A DNA stretch of 64,000 nucleotides from Pectobacterium aroidearum (GCF_015689195.1 NZ_CP065044.1:434001-498000); one strand, 5' to 3'; counted from the first letter of the stretch, positions 19,995 through 30,897 are shown. Notes: generated by a model from the sequence alone, not told the origin. Numbers and translations: made by a program.

Positions 19995-20368
19995 GCCATG
20001 CCTCGTTTCGTCTCACATTCATGCTGCTAGTCGTGGCACATAGTGTGCAGGCGGAAAATCCCGCAGCACGTATCGATCCGTTTCAGCCGTTGGTCACCAC
20101 GCGCTGTTTGCCCTCAGAGAGGCAGCCACCGTGGCAGCTAAAAGGTGTGATTGGTTCCGGTGAACACTGGGTTGGTTGGTTAGCGCGGCCTGAGGTCGGT
20201 TGGGTTCGGCTAGTGAGCGGCGAGACGCTCCCCCCAGGGAATTGGGTGGTCAGTCAACTGGATAAATCCGGTGCCACACTTGTCCCGACGCTGCGTGAGA
20301 CGGAGTGTGACGGCCTGCCAGATAGCCTGCTGCTGGCTTCGCCGTTTATCAATAAACCAGAAGAATAG
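19991..20368 (+). CDS. hofP: HofP, PilP-like protein
   Basis: This small 125-residue protein has an N-terminal signal sequence ending near HSVQAE (about 18-24). The ENPAARIDPFQP segment is typical of PilP/HofP, where the periplasmic domain contacts the secretin. It overlaps hofO by 4 bases, and hofQ follows after 79 bases. Sequence conservation is low, so the call rests mainly on position, size and signal peptide. Confidence 0.75.
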   Translation: MSHASFRLTFMLLVVAHSVQAENPAARIDPFQPLVTTRCLPSERQPPWQLKGVIGSGEHWVGWLARPEVGWVRLVSGETLPPGNWVVSQLDKSGATLVPTLRETECDGLPDSLLLASPFINKPEE

Positions 20369-20447
20369 GTGAAATCTGCCTGACGGAGTGTATTCGTTTT
20401 TAACCGATTTCTTTTGACAGCAGCGTATCTCGATAACAAGGAAAGTT

Positions 20448-21722
20448 ATGAAAATTAGTATGTTATTTCAGGTGCTGGTATGGGGCGGGCTGCTTTTTCT
20501 TGCCGCGTCGTTTCAGGCTCGTGCGGAAAATTCGGTATCAATGGCGTTTGAGGATTCGCCGATAGCGCGGGTACTCCAGGCGTTAGCCGAGCACCAGCAG
20601 CTTAATGTTGTGATCGCGCCGGGCGTGACGGGGAACCTGAGCGTAAGGTTGGCTGAAGTACCGTGGCAGCAGGCGCTGGATATTGTTCTGCGCATGGGTA
20701 AGCTTAGTGCGGAACGCAACGGTAATGTGCTGTTGGTTTTCCCTGCCGGGCACCTTGAATCCTTACAGAAGGAACGGGACGAACGTATGGCGGAACAGGA
20801 GCAAAAATTACCGCTGCACAATATCTCAGTCGCATTGCAGTATGCCGATGCGGCAGACGTGGCAGCCAGCGTTCAGGCTCAGCGTGGAACATTGCTCTCT
20901 GCACGCGGCAGCGTAACGGTGGATAAACGAACGAATACGTTATTGATTCGCGATACGGAAGACGCTTTGGCACAGCTCGAACCGTGGGTGAAGGAGCTCG
21001 ATCTCCCTTTAGCGCAGGTGCAACTGGCCGCGCATATTGTCACCATCAGCAGTGAACACCTTCAGGAGCTGGGCGTTAACTGGGGTCTGGGTGAAGGGAG
21101 TGCGGCGAATAATGCACTCAGGCTGAATAATTTTAATGTCGGCCTGCCAGTGGATACGCCAGCAATCAATGCGGGGTTCCATTTAGCACGACTGAATGGC
21201 CGCTTGCTGGATCTGGAACTCATGGCGTTGGAGCAGGAAAGTCAGGTCGAAATTATTGCCAGCCCTCGGCTGTTTACCGCACACCAGCAGACCGCCAGTA
21301 TTAAACAAGGTACGGAAATTCCATATCAGGTCTCCAGCGGCGCCAGCGGATCGACGTCTATTGAATTTAAAGAAGCGGTGCTCGGAATGGAGGTCACACC
21401 GGATATTTTGCGTGCCGGACGGATTACGCTGAATCTGAAAATCAGTCAAAACATGCCGGGACAGACGATTAAGCAGGGCGATAATGGCGAAGCCTTAGCG
21501 ATCGATAAACAGGAGATCCAAACTCAGGTGACGGTCGCCGATGGAGAAACTATCGTATTAGGCGGTATTTTCCAGCAGCAGAAAAAGAACAGCGACAGAC
21601 AGGTACCCATATTGGGTGAGGTTCCCGTATTTGGTCACCTGTTCAGAAACCATACTCAACAGCACACGCGACGAGAATTGGTCATTTTCATTACGCCGAC
21701 GCTGATACCCGCCTCATCGTGA
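20448..21722 (+). CDS. hofQ: HofQ, DNA-uptake/type IV pilus-type secretin
   Basis: This 424-residue outer-membrane secretin has a signal peptide (about 1-26), an N-terminal STN/N0 domain (AFEDSPIARVLQALAEHQQLNVV), an N1/KH-like domain, and the C-terminal secretin core. Core marks are QVEIIASPRLFTAHQQTASI, a gate GTEIPYQV, and the terminal VPVFGHLF plus RRELVIFITPTLI. It is shorter than PilQ, as in HofQ/ComE proteins. It would form the pore for DNA entry. Confidence 0.9.
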   Translation: MKISMLFQVLVWGGLLFLAASFQARAENSVSMAFEDSPIARVLQALAEHQQLNVVIAPGVTGNLSVRLAEVPWQQALDIVLRMGKLSAERNGNVLLVFPAGHLESLQKERDERMAEQEQKLPLHNISVALQYADAADVAASVQAQRGTLLSARGSVTVDKRTNTLLIRDTEDALAQLEPWVKELDLPLAQVQLAAHIVTISSEHLQELGVNWGLGEGSAANNALRLNNFNVGLPVDTPAINAGFHLARLNGRLLDLELMALEQESQVEIIASPRLFTAHQQTASIKQGTEIPYQVSSGASGSTSIEFKEAVLGMEVTPDILRAGRITLNLKISQNMPGQTIKQGDNGEALAIDKQEIQTQVTVADGETIVLGGIFQQQKKNSDRQVPILGEVPVFGHLFRNHTQQHTRRELVIFITPTLIPASS

Positions 21723-22072
21723 GTAAAACCAGTCGCACACTGATGCCATACGGTTATTTTTTTCCTGACAGAGCGCAATATTTTATCGCGTTCGCGCTTA
21801 TGCGTTTGACGCTGCGGCGGATTTAGCTTACAAGGGTTAGCGAATTGAGCACTGAAGTGTTGTTCCACCGAAAATGTCGATAAAACATACTGCATTGACC
21901 CTCTGTGGTCGGTGTGACATTTTATTCGGTTGCCAAACTACCCTGAGTCTTGAGATAATTTTTTGTCTGATTCTCGCACTATCGCTCATGAGGTTTCAGT
22001 TTAGGTCCCGCCGCTGGGTTGATTGGCGGGGCGGGTTATCATTAACGAATTGTCTTAGTAATACCAAAAAAC
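21723..22072. promoter_or_regulatory. hofQ/aroK intergenic region with GC-rich stem
   Basis: These 350 bases have no supportable gene. The only marked structure is a stem, CCCGCC/GGCGGG, with loop (about 22007-22030) in the probable aroK leader, 45-60 bases before the start. It should hold the promoter for the aroK-aroB-damX-dam operon. Confidence 0.45.
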
Positions 22073-22594
22073 ATGGCAGAGAAACGCAATATCTTTCTGG
22101 TTGGGCCTATGGGTGCCGGCAAAAGCACTATTGGCCGTCAGTTAGCTCAGCAACTCAATATGGAGTTTTTCGACTCCGATCAAGAAATTGAGCGACGCAC
22201 TGGGGCTGATGTGGGCTGGGTATTCGATGTGGAAGGCGAAGAAGGCTTCCGCGATCGTGAAGAGAAAGTCATTAATGAATTGACGGAAAAACAAGGCATC
22301 GTACTGGCGACAGGCGGTGGTTCAGTCAAGTCACGTGAGACGCGTAACCGTCTTTCCGCGCGCGGCGTTGTCGTTTATTTGGAAACGACGATCGAGAAAC
22401 AGCTGGCCCGCACGCAGCGTGATAAGAAGCGTCCGTTACTTCAGGTTGAAACCCCTCCACGTGAAGTATTGGAAGCGCTGGCGAAAGAGCGGAACCCGCT
22501 TTATGAAGAAATCGCTGACGTTACCATTCGGACTGACGAGCAAAGTGCCAAGGTCGTTGCTAACCAGATTATCAATATGCTGGAAAGTAACTAA
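22073..22594 (+). CDS. aroK: shikimate kinase I
   Basis: This 173-residue kinase phosphorylates shikimate at the 3-hydroxyl with ATP. The P-loop [13 protein letters not shown] lies at about 11-23, the shikimate-binding DSDQEIERR follows near 34-42, and GGGSV near 80. It is the first gene of the aroK-aroB-damX-dam-rpe-gph-trpS cluster, in the same order as E. coli. Confidence 0.97.
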   Translation: MAEKRNIFLVGPMGAGKSTIGRQLAQQLNMEFFDSDQEIERRTGADVGWVFDVEGEEGFRDREEKVINELTEKQGIVLATGGGSVKSRETRNRLSARGVVVYLETTIEKQLARTQRDKKRPLLQVETPPREVLEALAKERNPLYEEIADVTIRTDEQSAKVVANQIINMLESN

Positions 22595-22646
22595 GAGCAT
22601 ACCTTTATCCGCATTGAGCGGATCCTGAACGGGTTGTTTAACGCGC

Positions 22647-23732
22647 ATGGAAAGAATTACCGTAACACTTGGGGAACGTAGTTATCCCATTACGATAGCC
22701 GCCGGATTATTTGATGATTCGGCTTCTTTTATGCCGTTAAAAGCGGGGGAGCAGGCCATGCTGGTGACCAACCAGACCTTGGCCCCTCTGTACCTTGACC
22801 GCGTTCGTGGTGTGTTGGAAAACAGCGGCGTACATGTCGATCAGGTTATCTTACCTGATGGCGAGCAGTACAAATCGCTCACCGTATTGGATCAGGTTTT
22901 TAGCGCTCTGTTGGCGAAACCACATGGTCGTGATACGACGATTGTTGCCTTGGGTGGCGGTGTTATCGGCGATTTAGCCGGTTTTGCCGCGGCCAGTTAT
23001 CAGCGCGGCGTTCGGTTTATTCAGGTGCCGACAACGCTGTTATCGCAGGTAGATTCCTCCGTCGGTGGTAAAACCGCCGTCAATCACCCGTTGGGTAAAA
23101 ACATGATCGGGGCGTTCTACCAGCCCGTATCGGTTGTGATCGATCTGGATTGCCTGAAATCTTTACCGGCACGGGAATTGTCATCCGGGCTGGCGGAAGT
23201 CATCAAGTACGGCATTATCCTGGATCGCGATTTCTTTCTTTGGCTCGAAGAAAACATTGAAGCAGTGCGTGAATTACAGCCTGACGCGCTGGCTTACTGC
23301 ATTCGACGCTGCTGTGAAATTAAAGCGGCAGTGGTCGCGGCAGATGAACGCGAAAGTGGTATGCGTGCTCTGCTCAATTTGGGCCATACTTACGGTCATG
23401 CTATCGAAGCGGAAATGGGCTACGGCAACTGGCTTCATGGCGAAGCGGTTGCGGCAGGCATGGTGATGGCTGCACATACGGCACGTCGCCTTGGGCAGTT
23501 CTCTGCTGAGGATGTTGAACGAGTCAAATCTCTGCTGGTTCGTGCTGGCCTGCCAGTGAACGGCCCGACGCAAATGGCGCCCGAAGCCTATCTTCCTCAT
23601 ATGATGCGCGACAAGAAAGTACTGGCGGGTGAGTTACGTCTGGTGCTGCCAACGGCAATTGGCCAATCGGAAGTCCGTGGCGGCGTAGCGCATGACATGG
23701 TGCTGGCCTCAATAGCTGATTGCCTGGCCTGA
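22647..23732 (+). CDS. aroB: 3-dehydroquinate synthase
   Basis: This 361-residue NAD- and metal-dependent enzyme makes 3-dehydroquinate from DAHP. NAD-binding [14 protein letters not shown] near 103-116, [15 protein letters not shown] near 130-144, and metal-ligand segments with GLAEVIKYG and [12 protein letters not shown] are visible. It lies 52 bases after aroK in the same operon. Confidence 0.97.
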
Positions 23733-23899
23733 TGCGATAACGCTACCGGGTTGTGAAAGACGATCGGTTATGAAAGATAAGTATTAACGACAGACACGCC
23801 CTGATGGGTTATGGTTAATAAAATACAATGCGTTACGATTCAATGATTCGCCCTGACGACGTCGCGGTGGATTCGAGCTTTTTAGTGGGGAGATGTTAA

Positions 23900-24916
23900 A
23901 TGGATGAGTTCAAGCCGGAAGATGAGCTGAAGCCTGATACCAGTGACCGTCGACCTACTCGTCAGCAAAAAAGCAGCAACTTCGCGGTACCTAAAATCGC
24001 GCTTTCCAGACAGCACCTAATGATTGGTATTGGGATTGTAGTGCTGGTATTGCTGATCGTTGGTATCGGTTCTGCTTTGCAGGCACCTTCTCAGCCACAA
24101 ACGTCACAGACGCAGAATCAAGCGAGCGGCGAGAGAAATATTGATCTCTCTTCCTCGTCCTCCATGACGCAGAACGTACAGCCTTCCTCACAGGGTGAAA
24201 GCCCTGCGGCAGTGTCCGGTGAGGCCAGTCATGGTCAAGCGTCAGGGCAGGCGTCTTCTCAGATGCCGACATCGCCTCAGACATTGAGTGCTCCGCCGAT
24301 TTCCGGTACGCCGACGGATGCGCAGGTTCAGCAGCCGGTAGCAGGCCAGCAGCGTATTGAGCTGCCGGGCAATATCACCGATGCGCTGTCGCAACAGCAA
24401 GGGCGCGTGAGCGAATTCTCTCAGGGTGCGACAGGAAACTCGACGCTGCCGACGGCGCCTGCGACAGTCGCGCCGACGGGGAAAACGCCAGCTACCTCAT
24501 CCGCTAAAAATACGCACAATACGGCGCCTGCGCACGCGAATAACACCAAGCTCGCTGTGAACAGCGCACCAAAAGCGCCAGTAGCCAGCAAGCCTGCAGC
24601 TAACGCCAAAGCGGCACCGGCGGCAGCCGGGCAAAATGTCTCCGTACAGAATGCGCCTGCCAGCCACTTTACTTTGCAACTGAGCAGCGCTTCACGCGCG
24701 GACACGCTGAAAGCCTACGCGAAACAGAACAATCTCACCCATTCGTGGGTGTACGAAACGAAACGAGACGGAAAATCCTGGTATGTGTTAGTGACCGGAG
24801 TCTATGCTTCTTCTGCGGAAGCGAAACAGGCGATTGCTGCCTTGCCCGCAGAAGTTCAAGCGAAAAAACCATGGGTTAAGCCGATCCGCCAGGTGAAGCA
24901 GGACTTGAATAAGTAA
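23900..24916 (+). CDS. damX: DamX, SPOR-domain cell division protein
   Basis: This 338-residue bitopic membrane protein has a charged cytoplasmic N-terminus and a transmembrane helix at about 40-60 (MIGIGIVVLVLLIVGIG). A long low-complexity periplasmic linker rich in Ser, Gln, Ala and Pro follows, then a C-terminal SPOR domain from about 255 (FTLQLSSASRADTLKAYAKQ). SPOR binds denuded septal glycan strands and brings the protein to the division site. Linker composition explains several spurious alternative-frame ORFs. Confidence 0.94.
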   Translation: MDEFKPEDELKPDTSDRRPTRQQKSSNFAVPKIALSRQHLMIGIGIVVLVLLIVGIGSALQAPSQPQTSQTQNQASGERNIDLSSSSSMTQNVQPSSQGESPAAVSGEASHGQASGQASSQMPTSPQTLSAPPISGTPTDAQVQQPVAGQQRIELPGNITDALSQQQGRVSEFSQGATGNSTLPTAPATVAPTGKTPATSSAKNTHNTAPAHANNTKLAVNSAPKAPVASKPAANAKAAPAAAGQNVSVQNAPASHFTLQLSSASRADTLKAYAKQNNLTHSWVYETKRDGKSWYVLVTGVYASSAEAKQAIAALPAEVQAKKPWVKPIRQVKQDLNK

Positions 24917-24995
24917 CACCAATTTTAGCCCTGATGTGCTGTCTGACACAGAGTACAATCCGTGGCTCTGAAACGTATGAGTAACTAACGACGGC

Positions 24996-25808
24996 ATGAA
25001 GAAGAACCGCGCTTTTTTAAAATGGGCTGGTGGTAAATATCCGCTGGTAGAAGAGATTCGTCGCTATTTACCCGCAGGAGACTGTCTTATTGAGCCCTTT
25101 GTCGGCGCGGGTTCCGTATTTCTGAATACGGAATACGATCGCTACATATTGGCCGATATTAATAGTGACCTGATTAACCTGTACAATATCGTCAAATCGA
25201 ATGCCGATGAGTTTGTTCTCGATGCCCGTAAACTGTTTACGGAAGAGGTGAACACGTCTGAGGCGTTTTATCTGCTGCGTGATGAATTTAACCTTTGCAG
25301 CGACGCCTACCGGCGCGCGCTGCTGTTTCTCTATCTGAATCGCCATTGCTATAACGGCCTGTGCCGCTACAACATGCGTGGTGAATTCAATGTTCCTTTC
25401 GGGCGCTATAAGAAGCCCTATTTTCCTGAAGAAGAGATTCGCTGGTTCGCCTTTAAGGCGCAGAATGCCACCTTCGTCTGTGAGCATTATCAGGACACGC
25501 TGGAAAAAGCAGAGAAGGGATCGGTTATTTATTGCGATCCGCCTTATGCGCCGCTGTCTGCGACCGCAAATTTTACGGCTTATCACACCAATAATTTCAG
25601 CCGTGCCGATCAGCAGAGTCTGGCGCAATTGGCGCGCCGTCTGTCGGTAGAAAGCAAGATCCCGGTACTGATTTCCAATCATGACACGTTGCTGACCCGT
25701 GAGTGGTATCAGGAAGCCGTGCTGTATGTTGTTAAAGCGCGTCGAACAATTAGCCGTAATATTTTAGGGCGTAGTAAAGTAAACGAGTTATTAGCCCTCT
25801 ATCGGTGA
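24996..25808 (+). CDS. dam: DNA adenine methyltransferase (GATC)
   Basis: This 270-residue alpha-class N6-adenine methyltransferase has the SAM-binding motif FLKWAGGKYPLV at 7-18, FVGAGSVF near 35-42, and the catalytic DPPY at 181-184. It methylates GATC, guiding mismatch repair, SeqA control of replication, and phase-variable expression. It lies 79 bases downstream of damX, as in enterobacteria. Confidence 0.97.
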   Translation: MKKNRAFLKWAGGKYPLVEEIRRYLPAGDCLIEPFVGAGSVFLNTEYDRYILADINSDLINLYNIVKSNADEFVLDARKLFTEEVNTSEAFYLLRDEFNLCSDAYRRALLFLYLNRHCYNGLCRYNMRGEFNVPFGRYKKPYFPEEEIRWFAFKAQNATFVCEHYQDTLEKAEKGSVIYCDPPYAPLSATANFTAYHTNNFSRADQQSLAQLARRLSVESKIPVLISNHDTLLTREWYQEAVLYVVKARRTISRNILGRSKVNELLALYR

Positions 25809-25928
25809 TACCGTTGTATACAGGGTGGGGTAAACAGAGCGCAGTGAATCGGCCAATGGCGTGAAAGGCGTCATTAGCCGCGAACAGGTTACCCGCAGGC
25901 ATTCAGACTTTACCGTTTGGAGAAATGA

Positions 25929-26606
25929 ATGAAACCGTTTTTAATCGCGCCGTCCATTTTGTCGGCTGATTTTGCCCGTCTTGGTGAAGATACCGCTAAC
26001 GTATTGGCTGCCGGGGCTGATGTGGTCCATTTTGATGTTATGGATAACCACTATGTGCCAAATTTAACGATTGGCCCGCTGGTACTGAAATCCCTGCGCG
26101 ATTACGGCATTACCGCGCCGATTGACGTTCACCTGATGGTGAAACCTGTCGATCGTATCATCCCTGATTTCGCCAACGCGGGAGCCAGTTTCATTACCTT
26201 TCATCCCGAAGCCACCGATCACCTCGATCGCTCATTACAGCTGATCAAAGATCACGGTTGCAAAGCCGGACTGGTGTTTAACCCTGCGACGCCGTTAAGT
26301 TATCTCGATTACGTCATGGATAAGTTGGATATCATTCTGCTGATGTCGGTCAACCCCGGATTTGGCGGCCAGTCCTTTATTCCCAGCACGTTGGATAAGC
26401 TGCGTCAGGTGCGTCGTCTGATCGACGACAGCGGTTACGACATTCGACTGGAAGTCGATGGCGGCGTTAAAGTAGAGAATATTGGCGCGATTGCTGAAGC
26501 AGGCGCGGATATGTTTGTGGCGGGATCGGCTATTTTTGGTCATCCAGATTACCGTGCCGTCATTGATAAAATGCGTAATGAAATTTCAAGGACGAAACAT
26601 GACTGA
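25929..26606 (+). CDS. rpe: ribulose-phosphate 3-epimerase
   Basis: This 225-residue TIM-barrel enzyme interconverts ribulose-5-phosphate and xylulose-5-phosphate. Conserved segments are [28 protein letters not shown] with metal ligands, [15 protein letters not shown] and VDGGV. The end overlaps gph by 8 bases. The ATG follows TTTGGAGAA. Confidence 0.97.
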   Translation: MKPFLIAPSILSADFARLGEDTANVLAAGADVVHFDVMDNHYVPNLTIGPLVLKSLRDYGITAPIDVHLMVKPVDRIIPDFANAGASFITFHPEATDHLDRSLQLIKDHGCKAGLVFNPATPLSYLDYVMDKLDIILLMSVNPGFGGQSFIPSTLDKLRQVRRLIDDSGYDIRLEVDGGVKVENIGAIAEAGADMFVAGSAIFGHPDYRAVIDKMRNEISRTKHD

Positions 26607-27303
26607 ATTAACCGCGATTCGCGGATTGGCTTTTGATTTAGACGGGACATTGATTCACAGCGCACCGGGTTTGGCGGCGGCAATCGATCAAGCGTTAGTC
26701 GCGCAGTCGTTACCTGCGGCGGGCGAAGCCCGTGTCGCAACCTGGATTGGTAACGGTGCGGACGTGATGGTGGAACGCGCGCTGCGCTGGGCTGGCGTTG
26801 AGCCAACGGCCGTACGCCACCAGGAAACCCGTGAGCGGTTCGATAGCTATTATGCACAGACGGTGGATAGTGGCAGCACGCTGTTTCCGCAGGTAAAAGA
26901 GACGCTGGCGCAGTTGGCGCAGCAGGGCGTGCCGATGGCGGTGGTGACCAATAAACCCACGCCGTTCGTTGCTCCGTTATTGGCAGGCCTCGGGATTGGC
27001 GACTATTTTTCGCTGATCATCGGTGGCGATGACGTCATTGTGAAAAAGCCTCACCCTGCGCCACTCTATTTGGTGCTCGGTAAGCTGGGGCTGCGTGCCA
27101 GTGAACTGCTCTTCATTGGTGATTCACGCAACGATATTCAGGCGGCACAGGCCGCGGGCTGCCGCAGCGTTGGCATGACGTATGGTTATAACTACGGTGA
27201 AGCGATTGAGCTGAGTCAGCCAGATGTTGTTCTGGATCGTTTTGCCGATATTTTGCCTCTGATCGGGCATTCTTCTTCACACAATCAGGAACCCTTAGTA
27301 TGA
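26599..27303 (+). CDS. gph: phosphoglycolate phosphatase
   Basis: This 234-residue HAD phosphatase removes 2-phosphoglycolate formed during DNA repair of oxidative damage. Motif [11 protein letters not shown] lies at about 12-21, motif II VVTNKP, and motif [15 protein letters not shown] chose the ATG at 26599 (MTELTAIRG), which follows AAGGAC and overlaps the rpe stop; the longer frame has no support. It overlaps trpS by 4 bases. Confidence 0.95.
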   Translation: MTELTAIRGLAFDLDGTLIHSAPGLAAAIDQALVAQSLPAAGEARVATWIGNGADVMVERALRWAGVEPTAVRHQETRERFDSYYAQTVDSGSTLFPQVKETLAQLAQQGVPMAVVTNKPTPFVAPLLAGLGIGDYFSLIIGGDDVIVKKPHPAPLYLVLGKLGLRASELLFIGDSRNDIQAAQAAGCRSVGMTYGYNYGEAIELSQPDVVLDRFADILPLIGHSSSHNQEPLV

Positions 27304-28304
27304 GCAAGCCCATTGTATTTAGCGGTGCGCAGCCGTCTGGTGAATTGACCATTGGTAACTACATGGGGGCGTTACGTCAGTGGGTCAACATGCAGGACGA
27401 TTACGACTGCATCTATTGCATCGTGGATTTGCACGCCATCACGGTACGTCAGGATCCGCAGGCGCTGAGAAAAGCGACGCTGGATACGCTGGCGCTGTAT
27501 CTGGCCTGTGGCATCGATCCGAAAAAGAGCACCATTTTTGTTCAGTCCCACGTGCCTGAGCACAGCCAACTGAGCTGGATACTGAACTGTTACGCCTATT
27601 TCGGCGAACTGAGCCGTATGACGCAGTTCAAGGATAAATCCGCGCGTTATGAAGAGAACATCAACGCGGGTCTGTTCGATTATCCGGTACTGATGGCAGC
27701 AGACATCCTGCTGTACCAAACGAATCAGGTGCCGGTGGGCGAAGATCAGAAGCAGCATCTGGAACTGAGCCGTGACGTTGGTCAGCGCTTCAACAGCCTG
27801 TATGGCGATATTTTCAAAGTGCCTGAGCCGTTCATTCCGAAATCGGGCGCGCGCGTGATGTCGCTGCTGGAACCAACCAAGAAGATGTCCAAATCTGACG
27901 ATAACCGCAATAACGTTATCGGTCTGTTGGAAGATCCGAAAGCGGTGGTGAAGAAGATCAAACGTGCGGTGACGGATTCCGACGAGCCGCCAGTCGTGCG
28001 CTATGACGTGACGAATAAAGCCGGGGTATCGAATCTGCTGGATATTCTGTCTGGCGTGACGGGAAAAAGCATCCCTGAGCTGGAGCAGGAATTCAACGGC
28101 CAGATGTATGGTCACCTGAAAGGTGCGGTGGCGGATGCGGTATCCGGCATGCTGTCTGAGCTGCAAGAACGTTATCATCGCTTCCGTAACGACGAGGCGT
28201 TTCTGCAACAGGTGATGCGTGAAGGTGCTGAAAAAGCGAGTGCTCGCGCACAGGAAACGTTGAAGAAAGTCTACGACGCCGTTGGTTTTGTTTCCCGCCC
28301 GTAA
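27300..28304 (+). CDS. trpS: tryptophanyl-tRNA synthetase
   Basis: This 334-residue class Ic synthetase has the HIGH-equivalent TIGNYMGAL near 18-26 and KMSKSDD near 197. It is last in the aroK-to-trpS operon. Its ATG overlaps the gph stop (ATGA). A hairpin lies just after the stop. Confidence 0.97.
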   Translation: MSKPIVFSGAQPSGELTIGNYMGALRQWVNMQDDYDCIYCIVDLHAITVRQDPQALRKATLDTLALYLACGIDPKKSTIFVQSHVPEHSQLSWILNCYAYFGELSRMTQFKDKSARYEENINAGLFDYPVLMAADILLYQTNQVPVGEDQKQHLELSRDVGQRFNSLYGDIFKVPEPFIPKSGARVMSLLEPTKKMSKSDDNRNNVIGLLEDPKAVVKKIKRAVTDSDEPPVVRYDVTNKAGVSNLLDILSGVTGKSIPELEQEFNGQMYGHLKGAVADAVSGMLSELQERYHRFRNDEAFLQQVMREGAEKASARAQETLKKVYDAVGFVSRP

Positions 28305-28313
28305 GTCTTAATC

Positions 28314-28346
28314 ACCGTCAGGAGATGTGCTCCTGACGGTTTCCTT
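28314..28346 (+). terminator. terminator after trpS
   Basis: The 11-base stem ACCGTCAGGAG/CTCCTGACGGT with a five-base loop is followed by TTCCTT. The T-run is weak, but position after the operon end is right. Confidence 0.7.
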
Positions 28347-28382
28347 ACTGCTTCCTACATATCCACTTCAATCAGCTTATTA

Positions 28383-29837
28383 TCACTGCGGGATAGGCGG
28401 GAACACGTCGTCTGGAATCGGGTTTTCAAACGGTGTGTGCTGCAATCTTTCCTGATGATCGGCTTTTGCCTGTGCAATCAGCTCAGGCGTCACCAGCAGG
28501 TCGATAGCCAGTGATGCCATTGCCTTCGCTGCATACTCCATGCCTTTGTGGGCAGCACCGGTTTTCCCCTGAGCGACCAGCTGCCATGAATGCGCCGGTG
28601 TACCGATGGCGTAAGTGGCGCTGCGGATCTGCACCGTCGGCACAACCCAACTCACCGTCCCAACATCGGTGGAGCCGATGAAGGCTTCATTCGGGCTATA
28701 CAGCGGATAAATCCCGTCGTGCAGCGTTAAACCCGGCTGAGGTTTGACGCCGAAACGCGCGTAGGATTCGGCAATGTCTTCGGCGCTCAGCGCCGTCTGG
28801 AACATCGCCGCCATCTTACGATCTTCGTCATCAAACGGTATCGGGCCGAGCGCCAGCAGATGTTCGTGCATACGCGCTTCCAGTGGCGGATTTGCCAGTA
28901 GGTTGGCATCACCGCTAATCACTTCGCTGCTGACCTCAGTTTCCGTCATCAGTGCCGCGCCTTCGGCAATTTTCTTCACGCGTTTGACGAGCTGGTGCAG
29001 CTCCGGCAACTGGCGTGCCCGCACGAGGTAACGCACAGTGGCGTTGGCCTGAACGACGTTCGGAGCCTGACCGCCGCTGTCGGTAATCGCGTAGTGAACG
29101 CGAGCGGAGGAAGGCATGTGTTCACGCATGTAGTTCACGCCGACGTTCATCAGCTCCACGGCATCCAGCGCGCTGCGGCCCAGATGCGGGCTGGCGGCGG
29201 CATGAGCGGCGCGACCTTTGAAGTAAAAATTCAGTTCGTTACAGGCCAGTGATACCGGGCTGTTGACGCCAGTGAAGGTTGCCGGATGCCAGCAGAGGGC
29301 GATATCGACGTCGTCAAAGACACCTTCCTTGACCATAAAACCTTTGGACGAGCCGCCTTCTTCCGCAGGGCAGCCGTAAAAACGCACGGTTCCGGTCAGC
29401 GCATGCTTTTGCAGATAATCTTTCACTGCCGTTGCCGCCTGTAGTGCTGCAGTACCGAGCAGGTTGTGTCCGCAGCCGTGACCGTTGCCCCCGTTTTCCA
29501 GCGGCTTCGGTTCTGCGACGTTCGCCTGCTGGCTCAGGCCCGGCAGCGCATCGTATTCACCCAGAATGGCGATAATCGGCAGACCTGCGCCGAATTCTCC
29601 CAATAGTGCGGTAGGCATACCGGCGATGCCTTTCGTCAGGCGAAAACCTTCCGCCTTCAGGACGGCTTCGTGCTGTGCCGCTGAACGATGCTCTTCGTAG
29701 TTCAGCTCCGGCGTATCCCAGATGCCGTCGCTCAGCGTACAGAACTGCTGTCGCTTGGCCGCAATCAGGTCGCAGATTTCTTCTACGGCTTGATGGTTGA
29801 CCGCGGGCAGCGTTCCTTCATTGTGTGTTGCATTCAT
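28383..29837 (-). CDS. M20-family amidohydrolase (AbgB/aminoacylase-like)
   Basis: This 484-residue metallo-amidohydrolase has the zinc-site motif HGCGHN at 120-125, the preceding GEYDALPG with its aspartate near 96, and the catalytic glutamates PAEEGGSSKG near 158-167. A lid/dimerisation domain lies in the middle. Relatives cleave the amide of p-aminobenzoyl-glutamate or N-acyl amino acids. It sits 94 bases after the binding protein of a polar amino-acid ABC transporter in the same direction, so it probably hydrolyses what that system imports. No signal peptide is seen, so it should be cytoplasmic. The ribosome site is weak, and the substrate is not known. Confidence 0.8.
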   Translation of the reverse strand: MNATHNEGTLPAVNHQAVEEICDLIAAKRQQFCTLSDGIWDTPELNYEEHRSAAQHEAVLKAEGFRLTKGIAGMPTALLGEFGAGLPIIAILGEYDALPGLSQQANVAEPKPLENGGNGHGCGHNLLGTAALQAATAVKDYLQKHALTGTVRFYGCPAEEGGSSKGFMVKEGVFDDVDIALCWHPATFTGVNSPVSLACNELNFYFKGRAAHAAASPHLGRSALDAVELMNVGVNYMREHMPSSARVHYAITDSGGQAPNVVQANATVRYLVRARQLPELHQLVKRVKKIAEGAALMTETEVSSEVISGDANLLANPPLEARMHEHLLALGPIPFDDEDRKMAAMFQTALSAEDIAESYARFGVKPQPGLTLHDGIYPLYSPNEAFIGSTDVGTVSWVVPTVQIRSATYAIGTPAHSWQLVAQGKTGAAHKGMEYAAKAMASLAIDLLVTPELIAQAKADHQERLQHTPFENPIPDDVFPPIPQ

Positions 29838-29882
29838 GCGTGGTGTGCTCGTTTGATTGTTCTGATAGGCATTGGCGAGGGC

Positions 29883-29908
29883 GAGTCATAGCCGGCTAGC
29901 CATGACTC
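29883..29908 (-). other. intercistronic hairpin between binding protein and amidohydrolase genes
   Basis: GAGTCAT and ATGACTC form a stem with inner GC pairs around CCGGCTA. There is no T-run. It may protect the highly expressed binding-protein mRNA or partly terminate before the amidohydrolase. Confidence 0.5.
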
Positions 29909-29931
29909 ACGATTCTGCAATCGGGTAATGC

Positions 29932-30801
29932 TTAGAGCGGCGTGGTGTCCATGCCGAACCATTTTTCGCTCAGTTTTCTGATCGTACCGTCTTGCTTGGC
30001 CTGATCGATGGCCTTGTCGAACATGGCTTTCAGCTCTGGATCGCTCTTACGCAGGCCAACGGAAGAGCCGCTGCCCAAAATGCCGCCGATGAACTGTGGC
30101 CCCGGCGTGACGATATCGGCATTGCCCGGTTTTTCCGAAATGCTTTTCAGGTAAGGTGCGGAAGCGATAACCAGATCGACACGGCCCGCTTTCAGATCCA
30201 GATCGTGTTCTTGCGTGGTTTTATATTCACGTACCTTCATCACGCCTTTCATATATTTATCCAAAAAGGCGCTGGCGATAGAGGCGGACTGTACACCAAT
30301 AGTTTTGCCTTCCAGCAGCGGTTTCAGCTTCTCAATTTCAGCCTTTGCGGTGGCTTCATCGGCTGGGTTAATGGAGAAACGCTGGCCTGCGTCTGGGAAC
30401 TCTTTGGCGAGTTTGCTGGATTTCAGTACGGCGAAAGTCTGTCCTGCCTGCGTGTACGGCTGGCTGAAATCGATCACCTCACGGCGTTTTTCCGTAGCGG
30501 ACATACCAGAAATGATGGCGTCGAACTTACCAGCATTCAGGGCAGGAATGGTGCTGGTGAACGGTTGAACCATGATCTCGCATTTCACCTGCATGTTGTT
30601 ACACAGCACTTTGTACAGTTCGATCTCCATACCATCCAGCGTGCCGTCTGGCTTGGTGAAGTTATACGGGTGGTAAGCGCCTTCGGTGGCGATGCGGACG
30701 GTCGTCCATTTCTTCTCTTCCGCTGAGGCGGTGAATGAGGCGGCCAGCGTACCTGCCATGCACAGCGAGCAGGCGAGCAGAGTCAGTTTTGATTTGATCA
30801 T
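29932..30801 (-). CDS. polar amino-acid ABC transporter, periplasmic binding protein
   Basis: This 289-residue protein has a signal peptide (about 1-27, ending TASA). The family 3 binding-protein motif VRIATEGAYHPYNF starts the first lobe, followed by DGMEIELYKVLC and FDAIISGMSATEKRREVIDFS. This resembles Lys/Arg/Orn, histidine and opine binding proteins (HisJ/OccT type). I chose the ATG at 30801 (MIKSKLT), after AGGAGAAAACC. It is fourth in the minus-strand operon. Ligand not predictable with confidence. Confidence 0.85.
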   Translation of the reverse strand: MIKSKLTLLACSLCMAGTLAASFTASAEEKKWTTVRIATEGAYHPYNFTKPDGTLDGMEIELYKVLCNNMQVKCEIMVQPFTSTIPALNAGKFDAIISGMSATEKRREVIDFSQPYTQAGQTFAVLKSSKLAKEFPDAGQRFSINPADEATAKAEIEKLKPLLEGKTIGVQSASIASAFLDKYMKGVMKVREYKTTQEHDLDLKAGRVDLVIASAPYLKSISEKPGNADIVTPGPQFIGGILGSGSSVGLRKSDPELKAMFDKAIDQAKQDGTIRKLSEKWFGMDTTPL

Positions 30802-30897
30802 GATGGTTTTCTCCTGGTACTTCATATAATTATGTTTTTCCCACTTTCATCACGCGACAGAGAGATAAATCTGCACATGAAGCTAGCGGGGCTGTGT